From: Bigelowiella natans CCMP2755
Taxonomy: Eukaryota; Cercozoa; Chlorarachniophyceae
NCBI GenBank assembly: GCA_000320545.1
Contig: ADNK01000118.1
Coordinates: forward strand, 1-63,977
DNA length: 63,977 bases
Direction of reading: 5' to 3'
Part shown: in pieces, positions 12,424 to 28,566 of the stretch
Layout: each line of letters starts with the position of its first letter
Position numbering within the stretch: the first letter of the stretch is position 1
Made by a program: the position numbers and the translations under genes
The notes under the pieces: generated by a model
Database searches by the model: none
Seen by the model: the letters and a program-made list of their open reading frames with translations, nothing else
What the model was told of the DNA's origin: nothing

Positions 12424-13041
12424 ACCTGCCATCACATTTGAATGGGGTGGTGGGTTATAATGATGCGTGGTGGTGTTGGTGACACTCAAATTTTCCTTCA
12501 TGACAAAGAGAATTGATTCTTTGGTTTTTGAAGATTATGACAATATCCCCCCCCCCCCTAAAAATACACAAGAGCAGCAATAGTAGTATTACCGGTGCAA
12601 TGGGAGGTGAGCAACACGACTTCGCCATGTCTGCCGGGGGATTTAAAAAAGGAACTTAAGTCACAAGAATCATACTTATGACCAGCACTTCCTTTCCTCA
12701 TCGTCATATAATCATCCTCACGTTTGCATTCACCCTGCCACCATCCTCTTTCTCTTTCGCTTCCCCCCCACCCCCTCTCCCTCCCTCTCCTCTTCTTACA
12801 CTATGGATTACATTCCAATGTCGGTGTCAATATTGTCGTAGAGCGCTAATGAGAGATTACAGCGACGAATATCAAAGCATACCAGACAAAAACACAATAT
12901 TAAGACATTAGATATAATGTTACAATGGGGAGGGGGGGGGGCGGTAGGAAAACAGAAAAGGGGGCGCTCGACGAATAATCGTTCCCTTGTGCTTCGGTGG
13001 CTCGTCGTGTCTCGTCGTCATCATCGTCATCATCCTCTTCA

Positions 13042-13453
13042 TCATGGTATCCTACCTTTAAAGTCCAGATCGTCCTCTGTCCCCCCCCTCCGTTTGTGGC
13101 TAGGGCTTTTGCTGCTACTCCTACTGCTACCAGATTGATGATGCCCCCCCTCACCTAGTCCCCCCGTCCCAGCTCCTTTCAGGTGTGAAAGCGACCCGAT
13201 TTTTCTTTTGAGCCTCGTGATCTCCATCTCCTTTCCTTGGAGGGCCGTTTTCATCTCCGACTCTTCCCAAACAGAAATATGCATTTTCTCATCAATGTTT
13301 CGCAATACTGGTTTTGGAAGTAGCGGCGAGGAGGAAAGGAGGTTCAAACAACAGGGGGAGTGAGTGGCAGCAGAGATGTCCAGGCAGTAGCTAGTACCTT
13401 CTGCCTCTTTGAGCTTCAGCTCTAACTCGCCGATTCTCTTGTGGGCTGAGAAA

Positions 13454-13484
<31 letters not shown>

Positions 13485-13640
13485 CGATGATGATGACGAG
13501 GAAACCAGACGGAAGTAAGAAACCAAAGAAGATGTTAATAATTATCATATACTGTTATCACAGCGCCTTGCCAACGCTACAAAACACCGGCGCATATTTT
13601 GTATCCAGACAGGGAGGAGGAGGAAATACTGCTTGGGAGT

Positions 13641-13680
<40 letters not shown>

Positions 13681-13792
13681 ATCAGATCGCATCATAATCT
13701 GACTAGCCAGCTAAGCTGATTGTTGGCCGCTGCTATAACAACGCACCTGAGAGCATGAGTTGCTGCCCATTGTTGAACATCAGAGTCACATC

Positions 13793-13834
<42 letters not shown>

Positions 13835-16112
13835 CATAAATATATATATAACGGGGAACCAACCAACCAACCAACGGGGGGAGGGGTTGAGGATTTTGGA
13901 AAATATTGTAGATGCTGCTGTGCTAAAATTCGAAGGTAACTACCTTCAACTGCATCGCTTGTTTGTTGATTTTATGCTCAAGCTGCTCATTCTCCTTCGA
14001 TATGCTATCCCGCTGTTTTCGCTCGCTTTCTAACTCTTTCTTTATCTCTGCCAGGTGACCTGAAATAGGAAGGTGAGGATGAGGAAGAGGAGGGAAGGAG
14101 TAGAGCAGAAATATATATTTCTATAAATATATTCTCCATAAAGAGCGAAGGAAAAAGGCCTAAACCAGCAACTACCATCCTTCTCCTCGTAAAAACATCA
14201 TAGCAACATGATCATCATCTCGCTGTCACAATAACCGCTTGTCTTAAGAAGTTGCTCCTTCAAAGAATCTTTCTCCTGGAAAGATGGTAGGAAGATGATA
14301 AATGATGATATCCTCAGACAAAGAGGGGGAGGGGGGTACCTTGATTGCACTCTCGAATTTCTGCCGCGACTCTTCTCTGCATTGACAATGCATCACAAGC
14401 TAGTCAAAAATGAAATAAAGAATTGTTCGACAATCTGCTTACGCTTTTTCGCTCATAATCTTCAGCTGCGACTCGGCCACCTTGTGGGCCTTCTCCAATT
14501 CAGCGACCTGGAAGAAGAGGGGGGGGGGGGGGGGGAGAGGAAAAGGGTGATGTCACTTGGAATCATGCGAGTAAAGTATTCATAAGGTAATTTGCAAGAT
14601 TATCCTCTCATCTTACTTGCGTGTTTCTAACTTACTTGCGTGTTTAGAAGCTGCTTCCAAATCATGGCCTGCTGCTGCTCGTTGTCGCGCAATTTTTTCT
14701 CGGTAGACAACTTGGCCTGGACTACTTTGAGCTCCGCCTGAAAAGAGAGACCATTGGTGATGATAAGACGCGTGATGGGTGGTGAAAATGGCGAAGACTA
14801 TACATCGGCTGATAATCGAAAGAGGCTCATCATACAATTCACAGCAACGGGAAAATGAAAGTTTTCAGTAGGAGGATCAGCCTACATTCGAACTGCTGCA
14901 ACTGCTACTACTAATACACCTCTCATTATATTAAGAAAGGCCATGCTATTTAACACTGCTGGTGCTGATCTGCTGTTGTATTATTACAATTACCTTCAAC
15001 CTCGCCACTTCACTGGAGCCGTCGCAGCTGCTACCTCCTCTCTTTTCCGAAGTGCTGCTACTCCCCCCTCCCTCACTGAGTATATAAGAGCAGATGGATG
15101 CAAGAGTCTGTCAAAAATTCTTCTGTACGATTCCTTTTTCCTCTCTCCGCCCCCCCCCTCCCTTTCCTTATGATCATCTATCTCTGGTGCCTTTTGCTGT
15201 CAGTTACATTGCACGTTCTCGGGCTGTGGGGTGGCGGAAGGTTACGTTAAATGGCTTCGATTTCCTGCAAAACGTACACCAGAGAAACACGATTTAGCCT
15301 TGATTTACAGTAAGGAACCACTCACTGAACACCAAACGAAGAAAGACCCCCATCTCCACCCTGCATTTGTAGAATACTTACTTGAGAGTCATCCGAATCG
15401 TCATGTTGATGGCGGACGTTGAATTCGTTAGTAACTTATCCCCAATCTTCACAAAAAGCGACCCGGGCTGTCGTACAAGAACATACGAAATAAAGAGAGA
15501 TGTGACAAAGTGTTTCCTCGAATTATCCTTCACAGTGTCGCTTCTTTCATACAATACAGAGATTTGAATACCATCCCCCCCTCCCCCCTTCCCTCGCAAG
15601 TAAAAGTCCAAACCTTCACGCCAGCTTTAGCTGCAGTACTACTTGGGGCGGCGAAAATCACCTGATAGCAACAATATAAATATATCACATTCGCTGAACG
15701 TAGCCGATAGAAGGCATGCAACAATCGGGGATAGGTTCATTAATTGAAAGTAATTAGCAGGAAAGTTGCTTAAATACAAAACCTTCTTCCCCACAAAGCG
15801 CAAACCGAGGGAAGTAGTGTCTCCGGAAAACTCAACATCGAACTCCGATTCCTGGTTAAGTTACGATGAAAGTATGAGTGCAGGCATACACGCGCGCGCA
15901 CGCACATTCATATAAGTGTTATATGCTTATGTTTTCAGATGCTATCGTGCATAATCTCGCCTAAATTCCACGGCAATTAAGGAAGACAAGACAAGATATG
16001 ATTATGTGTATTAACGTATGATGCTTGTTTTATAGGAAATTAGAGAATCTTATAAAACCTTTATCGCCTTGATTTGCTCATCAATGGCCTCACGTTTCCA
16101 TTCATCTATCAT
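13042..16112 (-). CDS. PDZ-domain coiled-coil protein, 14 exons, 356 residues
   Basis: The exons are 16059-16112, 15783-15851, 15614-15661, 15382-15467, 15208-15264, 14994-15075, 14636-14737, 14443-14507, 14340-14376, 14236-14275, 13944-14059, 13747-13792, 13398-13445 and 13042-13262. All junctions are GT-AG, phases match throughout, and the total closes on a stop codon after 1071 coding bases. Residues about 18-108 form a PDZ domain: FDVEFSGDTTSLGLRFVGKK (carboxylate-binding loop SLGL), VIFAAPSSTAAKAGVKPG, then IGDKLL. The rest is a near-continuous coiled coil (VAELEKAHKVAESQLKIMSE and following) and ends in a Gly/Ser/Lys tail. Such proteins are usually scaffolds binding C-terminal peptides while dimerising; a cytoskeletal or flagellar scaffold is a guess. 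Introns hold an AT array (13796-13831), a GT array (13647-13680) and G/C runs. An upstream exon cannot be excluded. Confidence 0.85.
13796..13831. repeat. AT dinucleotide microsatellite inside an intron
   Basis: About 17 AT units, read as the pyrimidine-poor lead into the 3' splice site of exon 12 of the PDZ gene (acceptor immediately at 13793). Length changes here could affect splicing of that small exon. Confidence 0.9.
14612..14645 (-). repeat. tandem duplication containing a second 5' splice site
   Basis: The 15-base word CTTACTTGCGTGTTT occurs at 14612-14626 and again at 14631-14645. On the minus strand each copy reads as the exon end plus donor (CACGCAA then GTAAG). The PDZ gene therefore has two equally good 5' splice sites 19 bases apart at the end of exon 7. 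Confidence 0.85.
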
Positions 16113-18052
16113 GTATAGTCGTATATTCTATTCATGTTAGAATTATAGCATAAAATGATCTGTACGTATGCAACACAACAATCCCAATATGCTCCCTCCC
16201 TCCCTCCCGCTCAATTAGCCAAAAGACCTCCTTCCTTCCAATCGGCTTCATGTCCTAAGTTTAATTTGCACTAGTTTAGTATTAGCAGAGAATAATTTTT
16301 GATAAAGAAGTTCTGAGAATCCCGCGGGATACATTTCTTGTAGCCCAAATATCTATGCCACCACTAACTCTGAACCCCAACTCCCTATCCTATTGCATTG
16401 TGGGCTCGACCAGATTCTGCTGGAGAAAGCATGCAGAGATGCTTGAAATAACTACTCATTTTGCGTGATATAACAGTGCTGTCTTCTTATTCAGAAGGTC
16501 GATGTCTGGGTATGACACTTGTAAGTTCGGCTTCCTTCTCCTTCCGGGAGAGTTATTTTTCGGCTTCGTCGTGTTTGATAATAGGGCAAAATGCTCAATG
16601 GTACTCTCCTGATAAATTAGTTTCTTAGGGCCTCAACGGAAGGCTGAGTCATGTGTAATGATCGCACGAGAGCCCATAAAACCGCATATAACATGCTCAA
16701 ATAGGTAACCACGATTGAATTCGTGTATGGGGCTCAAAATTCACAGCCTCATATAGACGCTGAAAATTTTCCATACTGCAAAATACAAAGCGATGACACA
16801 AGCATACATCATTCTCATCGATGAGAAATCGAATTTTGGGTCAAATTCGAGTGAAACAAAAACTTCGTATGAACAATGTCCGAATCGAAGTTCCTATTTC
16901 ACTCCTTAGGTACAGGTTGCTCCTCTATGCACTCGTTCAAGCCATCGTACTCAGCGAACGAAAACGAAACGGATCAGTGGAGAGGTTCGAATTGGGAGGA
17001 GAGGGGGGCAGAGCCGATCACCTATTCGACTAGAGACACACGGACGTGCACACAGCGCTCTAACAAGGTAATGGTCTTCCTTTCCGTGAAAATCAGCTTC
17101 GAAAGAAACAAGATCTTCTACAGCTCAATGCTTCAAGTAATATGTTCTGTTATTTACACATTTAACAAATATTTGCCCTGTCGTTAGGTGATAATAGAAT
17201 TGATTTAGTGTTGTACAAGCGTAAATGGAGTTCGCCCTGAGTCAAAGAAGAAAGCTGTCGGAAAATTTCCTAGAAGAAATGCAGCAGGAACTTCTGCTAC
17301 GACATCGACTTTTTGGCGTTTGCTTTTCTGTATTTTTCGAAAATCATGGGGAAAATCGCCACTGGAATTTTGTAAAGAGGAGAGCCAGCTCGAATTGGGT
17401 CCCATTTGAGTGATTTAATCTTCTTTCATCCTCAAAACACCTCCTTCTTCTTGGCAGAAATGGTATCCGTTATAAATGAGCTGCAACTTCTGGGAAAAAA
17501 TGAAAAATTTTAAGAACACAGCAGATCCTTCTCGGCAGATGCTTATTTCTGGGTTTGACCAAAACCAATTTTATTTGGTGAAAACTACATGTTTAGCGTA
17601 GAAGACACGAATATGTCCTTGTCGCAAGTGATAGTTATTGGATGTTGCAGTTACAGAAACTGCCGCGTTTTAAGGCCAAGAATGCTTCGCTTGGTCAAAA
17701 AATAATAGATGTTTTAGTGGTATGACTTATCTCATTCCAAAAGATAATTCTTACTAGTAAGAACTCATCACAATTAGTTGCAAATAATGATATTCGAATT
17801 ACCCATAAACATCCTAGGAAATGCAAGAGAAGTAAGAAGAAGAAGAAGAGACGAGGGAGTACTTGCTGTGGCGATCAAGTTTTCATTTTCCACAGAACCT
17901 CTGCCGTCCCAATAGGGTTCATCTATAACCCTTACCTTGTTAATTTTTCAACACCCCTCTTGTTCATCTGCCTTCCATTCTATTCTAGACGAAGATGAAA
18001 TAATTGCTGAATCCTATTTGTTGTGCTTACATCAGTACTCTACATCTGCACC
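16113..18052. other. 1.9 kb between divergent PDZ and IFT20 genes, no gene recognised
   Basis: AT-rich, with no exon chain I can support on either strand. Short open frames near 16821-17187 and 17205-17413 lack splice-consistent neighbours. The 3' part must contain the IFT20 promoter and 5' leader, and the 5' part the PDZ gene promoter. Confidence 0.5.
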
Positions 18053-18649
18053 ATGGATGACGGTCGGGCGAAAATGCAGATTTCATTTGACGATGCCAAC
18101 CGGATTCGCATTCTGGAAGCTGATATGTTTAAGCAGACCGAATCTCTTGCTCAGGAAAGCACGGGCTTTGTCAAAAGTACCACACTGTATCTCACATGCA
18201 TGCATCATGTCTCCTTATAACTCATTATCCAGAGTGATATGCACAGTGCTGATTTTACGTTCTTAATTCACAGAAATAGAGTCTTTCAATAAGATAGTCA
18301 CCCAGCTGCTTACCGTACTGACTGCACAGTCTGAAAAAATTGAACGGGCGAAGTTATTGGTGATAAAGTGTTTCAGATCTAAATCTTCTGGAGGCTAACT
18401 CTATCTTTCCACAGGCCATCGGACAAAAAAATAAGAATAGAAATGAGAAGGAAAACTGTCGTCGCATCAAGAAAGAGCTTCAGACTCAAATAATTCTTAA
18501 AAGACAAGAATTGGAAAGGTACTTAGTTTCATCTCATGGAAGAAAATATTTACTGAAAAATAAAATTTAGGATACGGATCAAGAACCAATCTCTAGAAAA
18601 GACAGTGGTTGAACAAAGACAGATCATAGAAAGATTCAAGACAAACTAG
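18053..18649 (+). CDS. IFT20: intraflagellar transport protein 20
   Basis: Four exons (18053-18176, 18274-18359, 18415-18518, 18571-18649) with matching phases encode 130 residues, the normal IFT20 size. Recognition rests on the conserved order ISFDDANRIRILEADMFKQT (IFT20 proteins have a FDELNKLRVLDPEV-type segment), STGFVKKIESFNKIV, and AIGQKNKNR near the middle. A heptad-rich C-terminus ends in RQIIERFKTN. The protein is one continuous coiled coil. In known systems IFT20 is an IFT-B subunit that pairs with IFT54. It links Golgi-derived membrane cargo to flagellar assembly, so this organism should build a cilium or flagellum at some life stage. The introns are 55-97 bases. It is the gene in this window whose identity I am surest of. 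Confidence 0.93.
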
Positions 18650-20294
18650 CGAAATAAACGACGAATGTGAGATGATTCGAAAATTTACCATCATCACATT
18701 TACTCATTAGAAAAGGTGCGTGTATTTGTTATTACAATAATGATAGACATGCAATATGATATATATATATATATATATATATATAATACACCATATTGCT
18801 GTGTCTATTATAATAGTTATTTGCGTCAATCATAGAGTGTGTACATGGACTAGCAGCGGAGCAAGCGAGCGTATAGCACTGTAGATCGTGCTTTGGAAGC
18901 TGCGTGTGGCATAAAAGCTATGACAATGATCACACAGTGCGACCATTGGGCGGTGGGTCGTACATGCACGTGCAGCGCGCACAATGGACATGTGGCATCG
19001 CATGTGCAATGTGTGCAACAGTAGTGTGCGCATCTTTTATTTGTCACTACACGCGTACGTGTCCATCATTCTCTGAGAGAAAGCATGAACAACATGTCCA
19101 CGCACCCAACTTGAGTGTTCTGCTTGCTGGACTGAAGAAAATTGGCTTCGTCACGCGTGTGTGCGTCGTGTGAACCACATCGTGCACTTGCTCACAATTG
19201 TGCACAACACTTCACATGTTCAAGTCGACCTGCTATTTGTATCATTACTGGTGTACATGCAATAATCACTGGTGTACATGCACCAGTTCATTTGTGCGAG
19301 AACGTGCATGGCACTGTGCAGGTGCTTGAACCACTTGAATGACACCGCTGACCTGACTTCGCACCCATCAACGATTTGGCAGCATGGCAGCAGCGCGAGT
19401 GACGTGTCGTCCTCACGTGCTGGCCACTTCTTGTGACTGAGACACACGTCCACAACTTCAGCATGTCCATTTGAGAATGAATGAATGAACAAATTTGATG
19501 ATGACCACGTTTCCAAAAAACGTCATGATGTTTGCAAAGTGCGAAATGCAGTGCCTCGAGCTAGTTCTAGCGAGGTCTAATTTTGGGCATGCATGCCAGC
19601 ATGGCGCCATGACAATGCTGCAACACTTGCTGCAAACATGTGTTGGCTCATGCACAATGCAAGTGCAACTCCAGCCTGGACAAGCATCGCTTCCTTTCCA
19701 TTGGCACCTTCAGCAGGTGACTCTTGACAGCTCTGTCTGCTCTCATGTCCACCATCTTCGAGCCTGAGGGCATGCATGCCAAGCAAAACCTTCACCTTGT
19801 GACAATCATCGCCTTCTTCAAAGGCCATGCTGTTCACATGGTTGCAAGAGCCTTGGGCGGACCAGAAAACACCTCGCAAATTTGAAAGTTCACTGGCGGT
19901 TGAGAAAGCGGCTGAGAAAGAAAGAAAGAAAGAAACTTCGTTGAATGAAAACATCCCCAAAGTGTCGCATGACACTTGTGAAGTGCGAAACAACATGATG
20001 ATGTCTCGAGCTGAGAACGAGGAGGAAAACCAGCATGCACAATGAACAATTCAGGTCGTTGCCGAAATGTGGGGCACGGCGGCATTGAGAATGACCAAAA
20101 AATCAAGGTCCTTTTTCGGGATGCGACACGCTATTTTTTTGATAATTCTTAATTCTTTCTGTTCCCTCACACCCCCCGAGCCAGCCTCAACACGAACCTT
20201 AGTTCCCCCTCAGCGTCTTCCGAGGCTCTCGCATAGACAAATAGGAAGCTATTTGTGCACCGGCGGGCCTCACCGACCAATAAATCTCTTATCA
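18650..20294. other. intergenic island with dispersed repeat copies
   Basis: An AT array lies at about 18759-18784. From about 18830 the text is CA/TG-rich with many GCATGC and CACGTG words. Two diverged direct copies of one motif lie about 440 bases apart. One starts near 19507 (CACGTTTCCAAAAAACGTCA) and the other near 19952 (CATCCCCAAAGTGTCGCATG). Each is followed by an AAGTGCGAAA word and then a CTCGAGCT word. A GAAA run at 19917-19936 precedes the second copy. No gene is supported; the long opposing open frames are by-products of low stop density. Confidence 0.6.
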
Positions 20295-21456
20295 ATGCCA
20301 CATTCCCCCTCGTCGGCAACGCCTCCACCGTCATCGCCGTCAACTACACCGACGTCTACGTCATCTGCCCCATCGACTTGTTCGTCTTCGTCTCCTTCAT
20401 GGTTTGTATGCTCCTCCTCTTATCCCACCACACGATCTCTGTGCTGTATCAAGTTGTATAATCATCATAGGTGGTCTGCACTTGCAAGGAGATGGGCTGC
20501 TGGAGCCGTAGCAGGCGCTGTAGAGGCGGTCAGTGCTCTTTCGCAATCAATGAACAGCCTAAGGTGCTTAGCATGCGAATGGTGTTCATACAGGTGATCA
20601 CAATGCCTTTCGAACTGACGAAGACCCAGCAGCAGTTAGGATCGAAAATCTCTCCATCTTTGCCCAAAAGCCCCAAAGCTGTCCCCCGCGCCAATATCGG
20701 GGTCGTCGGAACGATGCGCTACGTCGTCCAACAAAACGGTATAGGGGGGCTTTTTTATGGCCTTCCAATTCAACTGATCCAAGTAAGTAAAATAATGCTG
20801 GGGTCATCTCTATCATCAGGAACAATTTGTTATATTCTGTCAGACTGCTGGCAAAGTAGGCATCCGCTTCTCTGCTTTTGAGCAATATAAGTACGATGTG
20901 GCAGATTTCATCCCTCCCACATTTCTCTGTTTTTGCACATTTTAATTTATGATTGCCTCAATCATCCACTTCGAGACTTATAAGCCTAAAGGTAGCTGGT
21001 ATGATGGTTTAGGATAGCGATATGTGCAGATCCTGGGCGGGCAACACGTAATGGTAATGATTAACAAATTAAATCGCCACGATCAAGAACATATGCGAAG
21101 TGAGGATTTTTCTGTGTTATGGAGGTGATATAGCTATGATTTAAGATCATGACGACAATAATGATCAGAGGAATTTGTAGCCGGGTGTGCCGCAGGTGCC
21201 ACTGAAGCAGCGTTATGGATCACTCCGTAATTGAAAATAAGTGCACAATAATACTAAAGCAACAATAAAACCACGTTTTCTAATACCGTTCTGGCCCAAT
21301 TGTTGGCCATTTCCCTTTGCCATCTTTATTTTCTGCCTCTTGTCCTGGTTTGTTCCTTCCCTCCACCCCTTTGCTGGATGATGCAGATGTGAGCGGCTGA
21401 AAGTCCTTCGACAGGCCCAAGTAGATGTTGTTGTAGTAGTCGTAGTAGTAGTAGTC

Positions 21457-21491
<35 letters not shown>

Positions 21492-23318
21492 CGTAGTAGT
21501 AGTAGTAGTAGTCGTAGTAGTAGTAGTAGTAGTCGTAGTAGTAGTAGTCGTAGTGCAAAGCATTGTTAGATATGGTAGTCGACATATAGACACCACATCT
21601 TACTGTGCTATGCGAAACCTTCGCTTTCACCACCACCGCCGCCGCCCCCTCCTCCTCTCATCACGATCTTAACATCAGATCGGAGTGAATAATCCTCTTC
21701 ACACAAGCTGGACAAAATCCCTGGCTTTAATTGTGGAGGAGCAAGGCATCTCAGGGTAATGTTCTTTCCGTCTCTTCCCGTATGCTTCCTTCCTTCCTTC
21801 CTTCCTTCACGTTCGAGCATGAAATACGTGTGATAAGGAAGTTACGGATGATAATGATGATGATGATGGTGATGGTGGAGAAGAAGAAGAAGAAGAAGAA
21901 GAAAAAGGAAAAAAAAAGAAGTTAGAACAAAATGACGATGATGAAAACAATAAACTGATAGAGGATTGACAGCTTGCCGCCCTAATCCAGATCTTTCTCT
22001 CTCTCCCCCTCTCCCTCCTATTTTCTGTTTGCCTCCACAGCCTGTACCGAGGCCTCGCTGCAACAACATTGCGAAATGGGCTTAGCATTGGCATCCGATT
22101 CGCACTGTACTCTCAGATCAAAGAGGTGGTGTGCGCACACTCACTCACACACGCACTCACACGCACGTAGTTTAGACCATTTCAGATGACAACGAGCATG
22201 CTGCTGCTGATGATAATAATAGTGGAAATGAATACAATCGGCACCAAATACACAGTCTAACCATCATATCTACTCTGTGGTCCATGTCGAGTAGATGTTA
22301 GAGCCCTCTCCTGGCGAAAAGAGGAAGAGAGCTAGCAAGGGGGGGTGGGAGTCTCTCGTTGCTGGTGCAGCTGTCGGTGAGTTGGACGAGCCGTAGAGCA
22401 GCGTCGTATCCATCCATTACAACAAGGCTACTACAACGAGAAGAGATTGTGCTGTGCTTGTTTCTTGAGACTAGGGCCTAGCTTTTTTGATGTAGCACCG
22501 GCAATCGCTTACTCGGAAAACTTATGTTTTTGCGATCATAAGAGAGTGTACGGCTATTCTACATCGTCGCCGCCTCCTCCTCCTCTTTATTTCCTATGCT
22601 GCTTATGCTGCCGATGTTAATAAAGATGAGGGTCGATTACATCGCTTACTGCCACTCCTACTACTTCAAACTAGGTGCCTTCACAACTGTGCTGAACAAT
22701 CCGATTGATGTCGTCAAAAGTCGCATGCAAGCAGACTCTCAGGTGCTGCGACCTTTCTAACGACCTCTTATTTTTTGGGGGCGATGTTGGGCGGTCATGG
22801 GGGGTTCAAATATTTCATGTGTCTTAGAAGTACATGCCTTGTGTGTATATTATTCTTTGTTAATGATTACAAGGGGGGAGGGAAGTCCGCGCCCGAGTTC
22901 CGATCGACATGGCATTGCATCACAGCAATCAAAGAAAGGGATGGGCTATACGGCTTATTGTTCAGGGTATGACATTTCCTAAGCATTTTGCTTTCGAACT
23001 TCAAGATTAAAAACTTCTTTAAAAATTGTGAGGCTCAGTCAAGTGAGCCTGCAATCACTTCGTGTAATCTTATGACTGGCATTCGTGTCAACATCTACAA
23101 AGCTTGAGCGTAGTGGTTGTTTTGTCGCATCTTTTGTGCTGATTCCAAGTAATTCATGACAACAGTATCGGACGTCAATTCATATGCATCATTCACGTAT
23201 ACAATTATAATCTCCATAGGGTCTTTCTGCCAGACTTGTGAAGATATCTACAGGCCAAGCCGTTATATTTTTTATCTACGAGCACGCGAAGGCGCTGACA
23301 GATCAATTCTTAGCATAG
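20295..23318 (+). CDS. mitochondrial carrier family protein, tricarboxylate (citrate)-carrier type
   Basis: Exons are 20295-20401, 20471-20528, 20594-20782, 20844-20890, (one unresolved small exon), 21181-21226, 21387-21420, 21679-21755, 22041-22125, 22295-22376, 22675-22742, 22886-22966 and 23220-23318. Phases agree at all resolved joins. The three carrier repeats appear in order. Repeat 1 has AVITMPFELTKTQQQL (Px[DE]xx[KR] form PFELTK). Repeat 2 has ITPCERLKVLRQAQ, then GISGLYRGLAATTLRNG. Repeat 3 has LNNPIDVVKSRMQ, then DGLYGLLFRGLSARLVKIS. The PxExxKxxxQ first repeat, NxPxDVxKxRMQ third repeat and the LxxRLxKxxxxxAxxFxxYE ending resemble citrate carriers. Those exchange citrate or other di/tricarboxylates across the inner mitochondrial membrane. 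A Ser/Pro/Thr-rich N-terminal extension precedes helix 1. Substrate is inferred, not proven. Confidence 0.85.
21432..21553. repeat. imperfect TAG/TCG trinucleotide microsatellite
   Basis: About 40 trinucleotide units (GTA GTA with interspersed GTC) lie in an intron of the carrier gene, just downstream of a 5' splice site at 21421. They create long artificial Thr- and Tyr-repeat reading frames on the minus strand. Confidence 0.92.
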
Positions 23319-24180
23319 TAGTTGCCACCAGATACATTATGACGTTGACGCCTCTTCCTCCCACAGCACGTACAATATTCCTTCCAAATTCACTTTAAAA
23401 AATAATATCTCGTGCCAAGTAAAGTCTTAAAAAGACTTATTATAGCAAGTCCGCTGTAATTTCGTGTTACTCGTTCCTAGCTAGTGCCAGCATACAAGCA
23501 GTGCTGCTGATATATGCTTGCACAATTGGCTATTGGTATGATGTAATTATTCGACGTGAGCTAGGTGAGTGCGCAGGCAACTTCCGCAGCGAGTCGATCG
23601 CGGGTACATTGCACAACAGGCCGTTTTAGCATGTTTGCTAGCATGTTGACTAGACTACAGTTTATTTGCAGCATCGCCATATTACTTTGAAGATAGCGCA
23701 TATTTAGGTATGCTGTAGATATCACTACGCCGCCCGTGTGCGCAAATATAGTCTACATGTATGTCAAAGTTTCATGCATGTCATCAACCTCCTTCGTAGC
23801 ACACACATATGGTGCTTTCTAGCTTTGTCAGCTCACATACATTGCATACACAGGAGTACATGCAGGAAACGTATCGAAACAGATGTTAGGACATGACGTA
23901 GAGTTTCGGCTACGATCAATGCGGAGGTGAATCATCATTTATTTCTATCTTGTACCGAACTATACCGCCTGCATGCAACGCAAACGGTAAACTTCGCATA
24001 ATAGGGTAGGAGAATGCCACTGAGAGCATCTACAAATACGCACAAGGCAAACCCCATAAAGTAGCTAACGCTTCATGAAATTGGACTGGATAGCAGTAAG
24101 AAATAATAATAATAATGATAATAAAAATAAAAATAATAATAATATTAACAATCTAATGAAGGAGGAGGAAGCTTCTCGAT
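23319..24180. other. intergenic, no gene seen
   Basis: AT-rich spacer between the plus-strand carrier and the minus-strand TMEM184-like gene (convergent ends). It contains CTAG and TGCATG words and, at the far end (24100-24150), an AAT-rich array. No coding signal recognised. Confidence 0.5.
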
Positions 24181-24387
24181 CACTTCCCAGCAGTGGCGAT
24201 TATCAACACAAGCAGCGCTGTATGCGATGGCCGGGACTCTTTCTACATCATCCCGGGCGTGGCTGCGGACTGTGACGATCCTGACCCTCCCATCTGAACA
24301 ACGAGTATAATCAGAGAAAAGAAAGGGGGTAGGCATGGTTGGAAAATATCTTCAAAAGAGAAAAGAACTCAACCCAGAAAATGCGCA

Positions 24388-24491
24388 CGTGTGTGTGTGT
24401 GTGTGTGCGCGCGCGCGCGCGGTGTACTATTAATAACACGACAAGTATCCATCTTAGATTGTAGTATATTCAACAACAATACAAGTACACA

Positions 24492-24544
<53 letters not shown>

Positions 24545-24652
24545 AGAGAAAAAAAGAGGGGTCGGTGAGGGCGGTGAGGATGCAACGGAGCACAACTAGT
24601 ACCACCACCACAACAACAACAACTACTACTACTACTACTACTACTACTACAC
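24388..24652. repeat. compound microsatellite cluster
   Basis: A GT/GC run (about 24391-24421), a CA run followed directly by a GA run (about 24487-24542), then CAA and CTA trinucleotide arrays (about 24602-24650). They lie in the presumed 3' part or an intron of the minus-strand TMEM184-like gene. Confidence 0.9.
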
Positions 24653-25040
24653 GACGATGAACACCTATAGATCAAGGGAGACATCTCGATGTCAGCCATT
24701 CGTTTCTCGATACTAGTGCTACCAAATTCATCCTTCCTGTAACCTAATGTTCATTACAAAGAGGACAACGCTCATATTAACGAAACCAATCCACTCCCAC
24801 ACTAGCTTTCCGAGTCGTGGGGTCAGTGAACCTAGGGTGGGGGAAGGGGGGAGCTAGCTAGCTAGGGGGAATGCCCAACATCGACCCCAAGGATAAACCT
24901 TCCGAAAGTGTGCATTCACGCTTTCTGGCGGAAAAGACAGAGAAGAGGAGCGACGATGCGTAACTCACTGCTGCTACCTTTCACTGGAAACACGACTAAT
25001 ATTTACTGCTACTACTAATACTACTACTACGACTCTACTT

Positions 25041-28157
<3,117 letters not shown>

Positions 28158-28566
28158 CGCTAGTACGAGGGAGTCGTTGAGATGACGTGACGCGCCGATG
28201 CAGAGAAATCAGTCAAAATCCCCTTGTTTTACTTCCTAAAAACACTCTTCCGCCTCAAAATCTATCAAAACCGCCGGTCAGTTGGTAGTCGCCTTGACCT
28301 GCCACGCGCGGCACTTCTCCGTCGGAGAAACATCCCGACCCGGGTACTCGGCAAACTGCGGGCGAGATGTTGTATCCAGGGTGCTGGTTGTCGCGCTTGG
28401 CGCTCGGTTGAAAGACCGGCGTGGATTTTAGGCTGTAGATCTAAGAGGCCCTTCGTAAATGTAATTTTTTTTAGGAAATTCTCCGATGTTTTTTGTGTGT
28501 GTTTTCGGTTGGTTGAACTGCTGGTTTCGGATAAAGTCAGCTCGGCTCGGCCTTGGCGCTCGTACA
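28158..28566. promoter_or_regulatory. divergent promoter region, TMEM184-like / NHL genes
   Basis: A 409-base gap between the two start codons. It is more GC-rich (CGCGG, CGGAG words) than the surrounding introns and has a T-run plus GTGTGTG tract at about 28466-28503. No defined factor site recognised. Confidence 0.45.

Noticed and set aside
21213-21636. Long Thr-only and Tyr-rich open frames on the minus strand
   Set aside because: They are translations of the TAG/TCG trinucleotide array inside an intron of the carrier gene; no splice or start context.
24145-24336. Minus-strand frame as an extra TMEM184 exon or small gene
   Set aside because: A short exon here can be joined in phase to the candidate at 24663-24735, but the link back to the main gene fails in phase, so it is not annotated as coding.
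24360-24660. Possible CRISPR-like or satellite array
   Set aside because: Only simple dinucleotide and trinucleotide repeats; no repeat-spacer structure.
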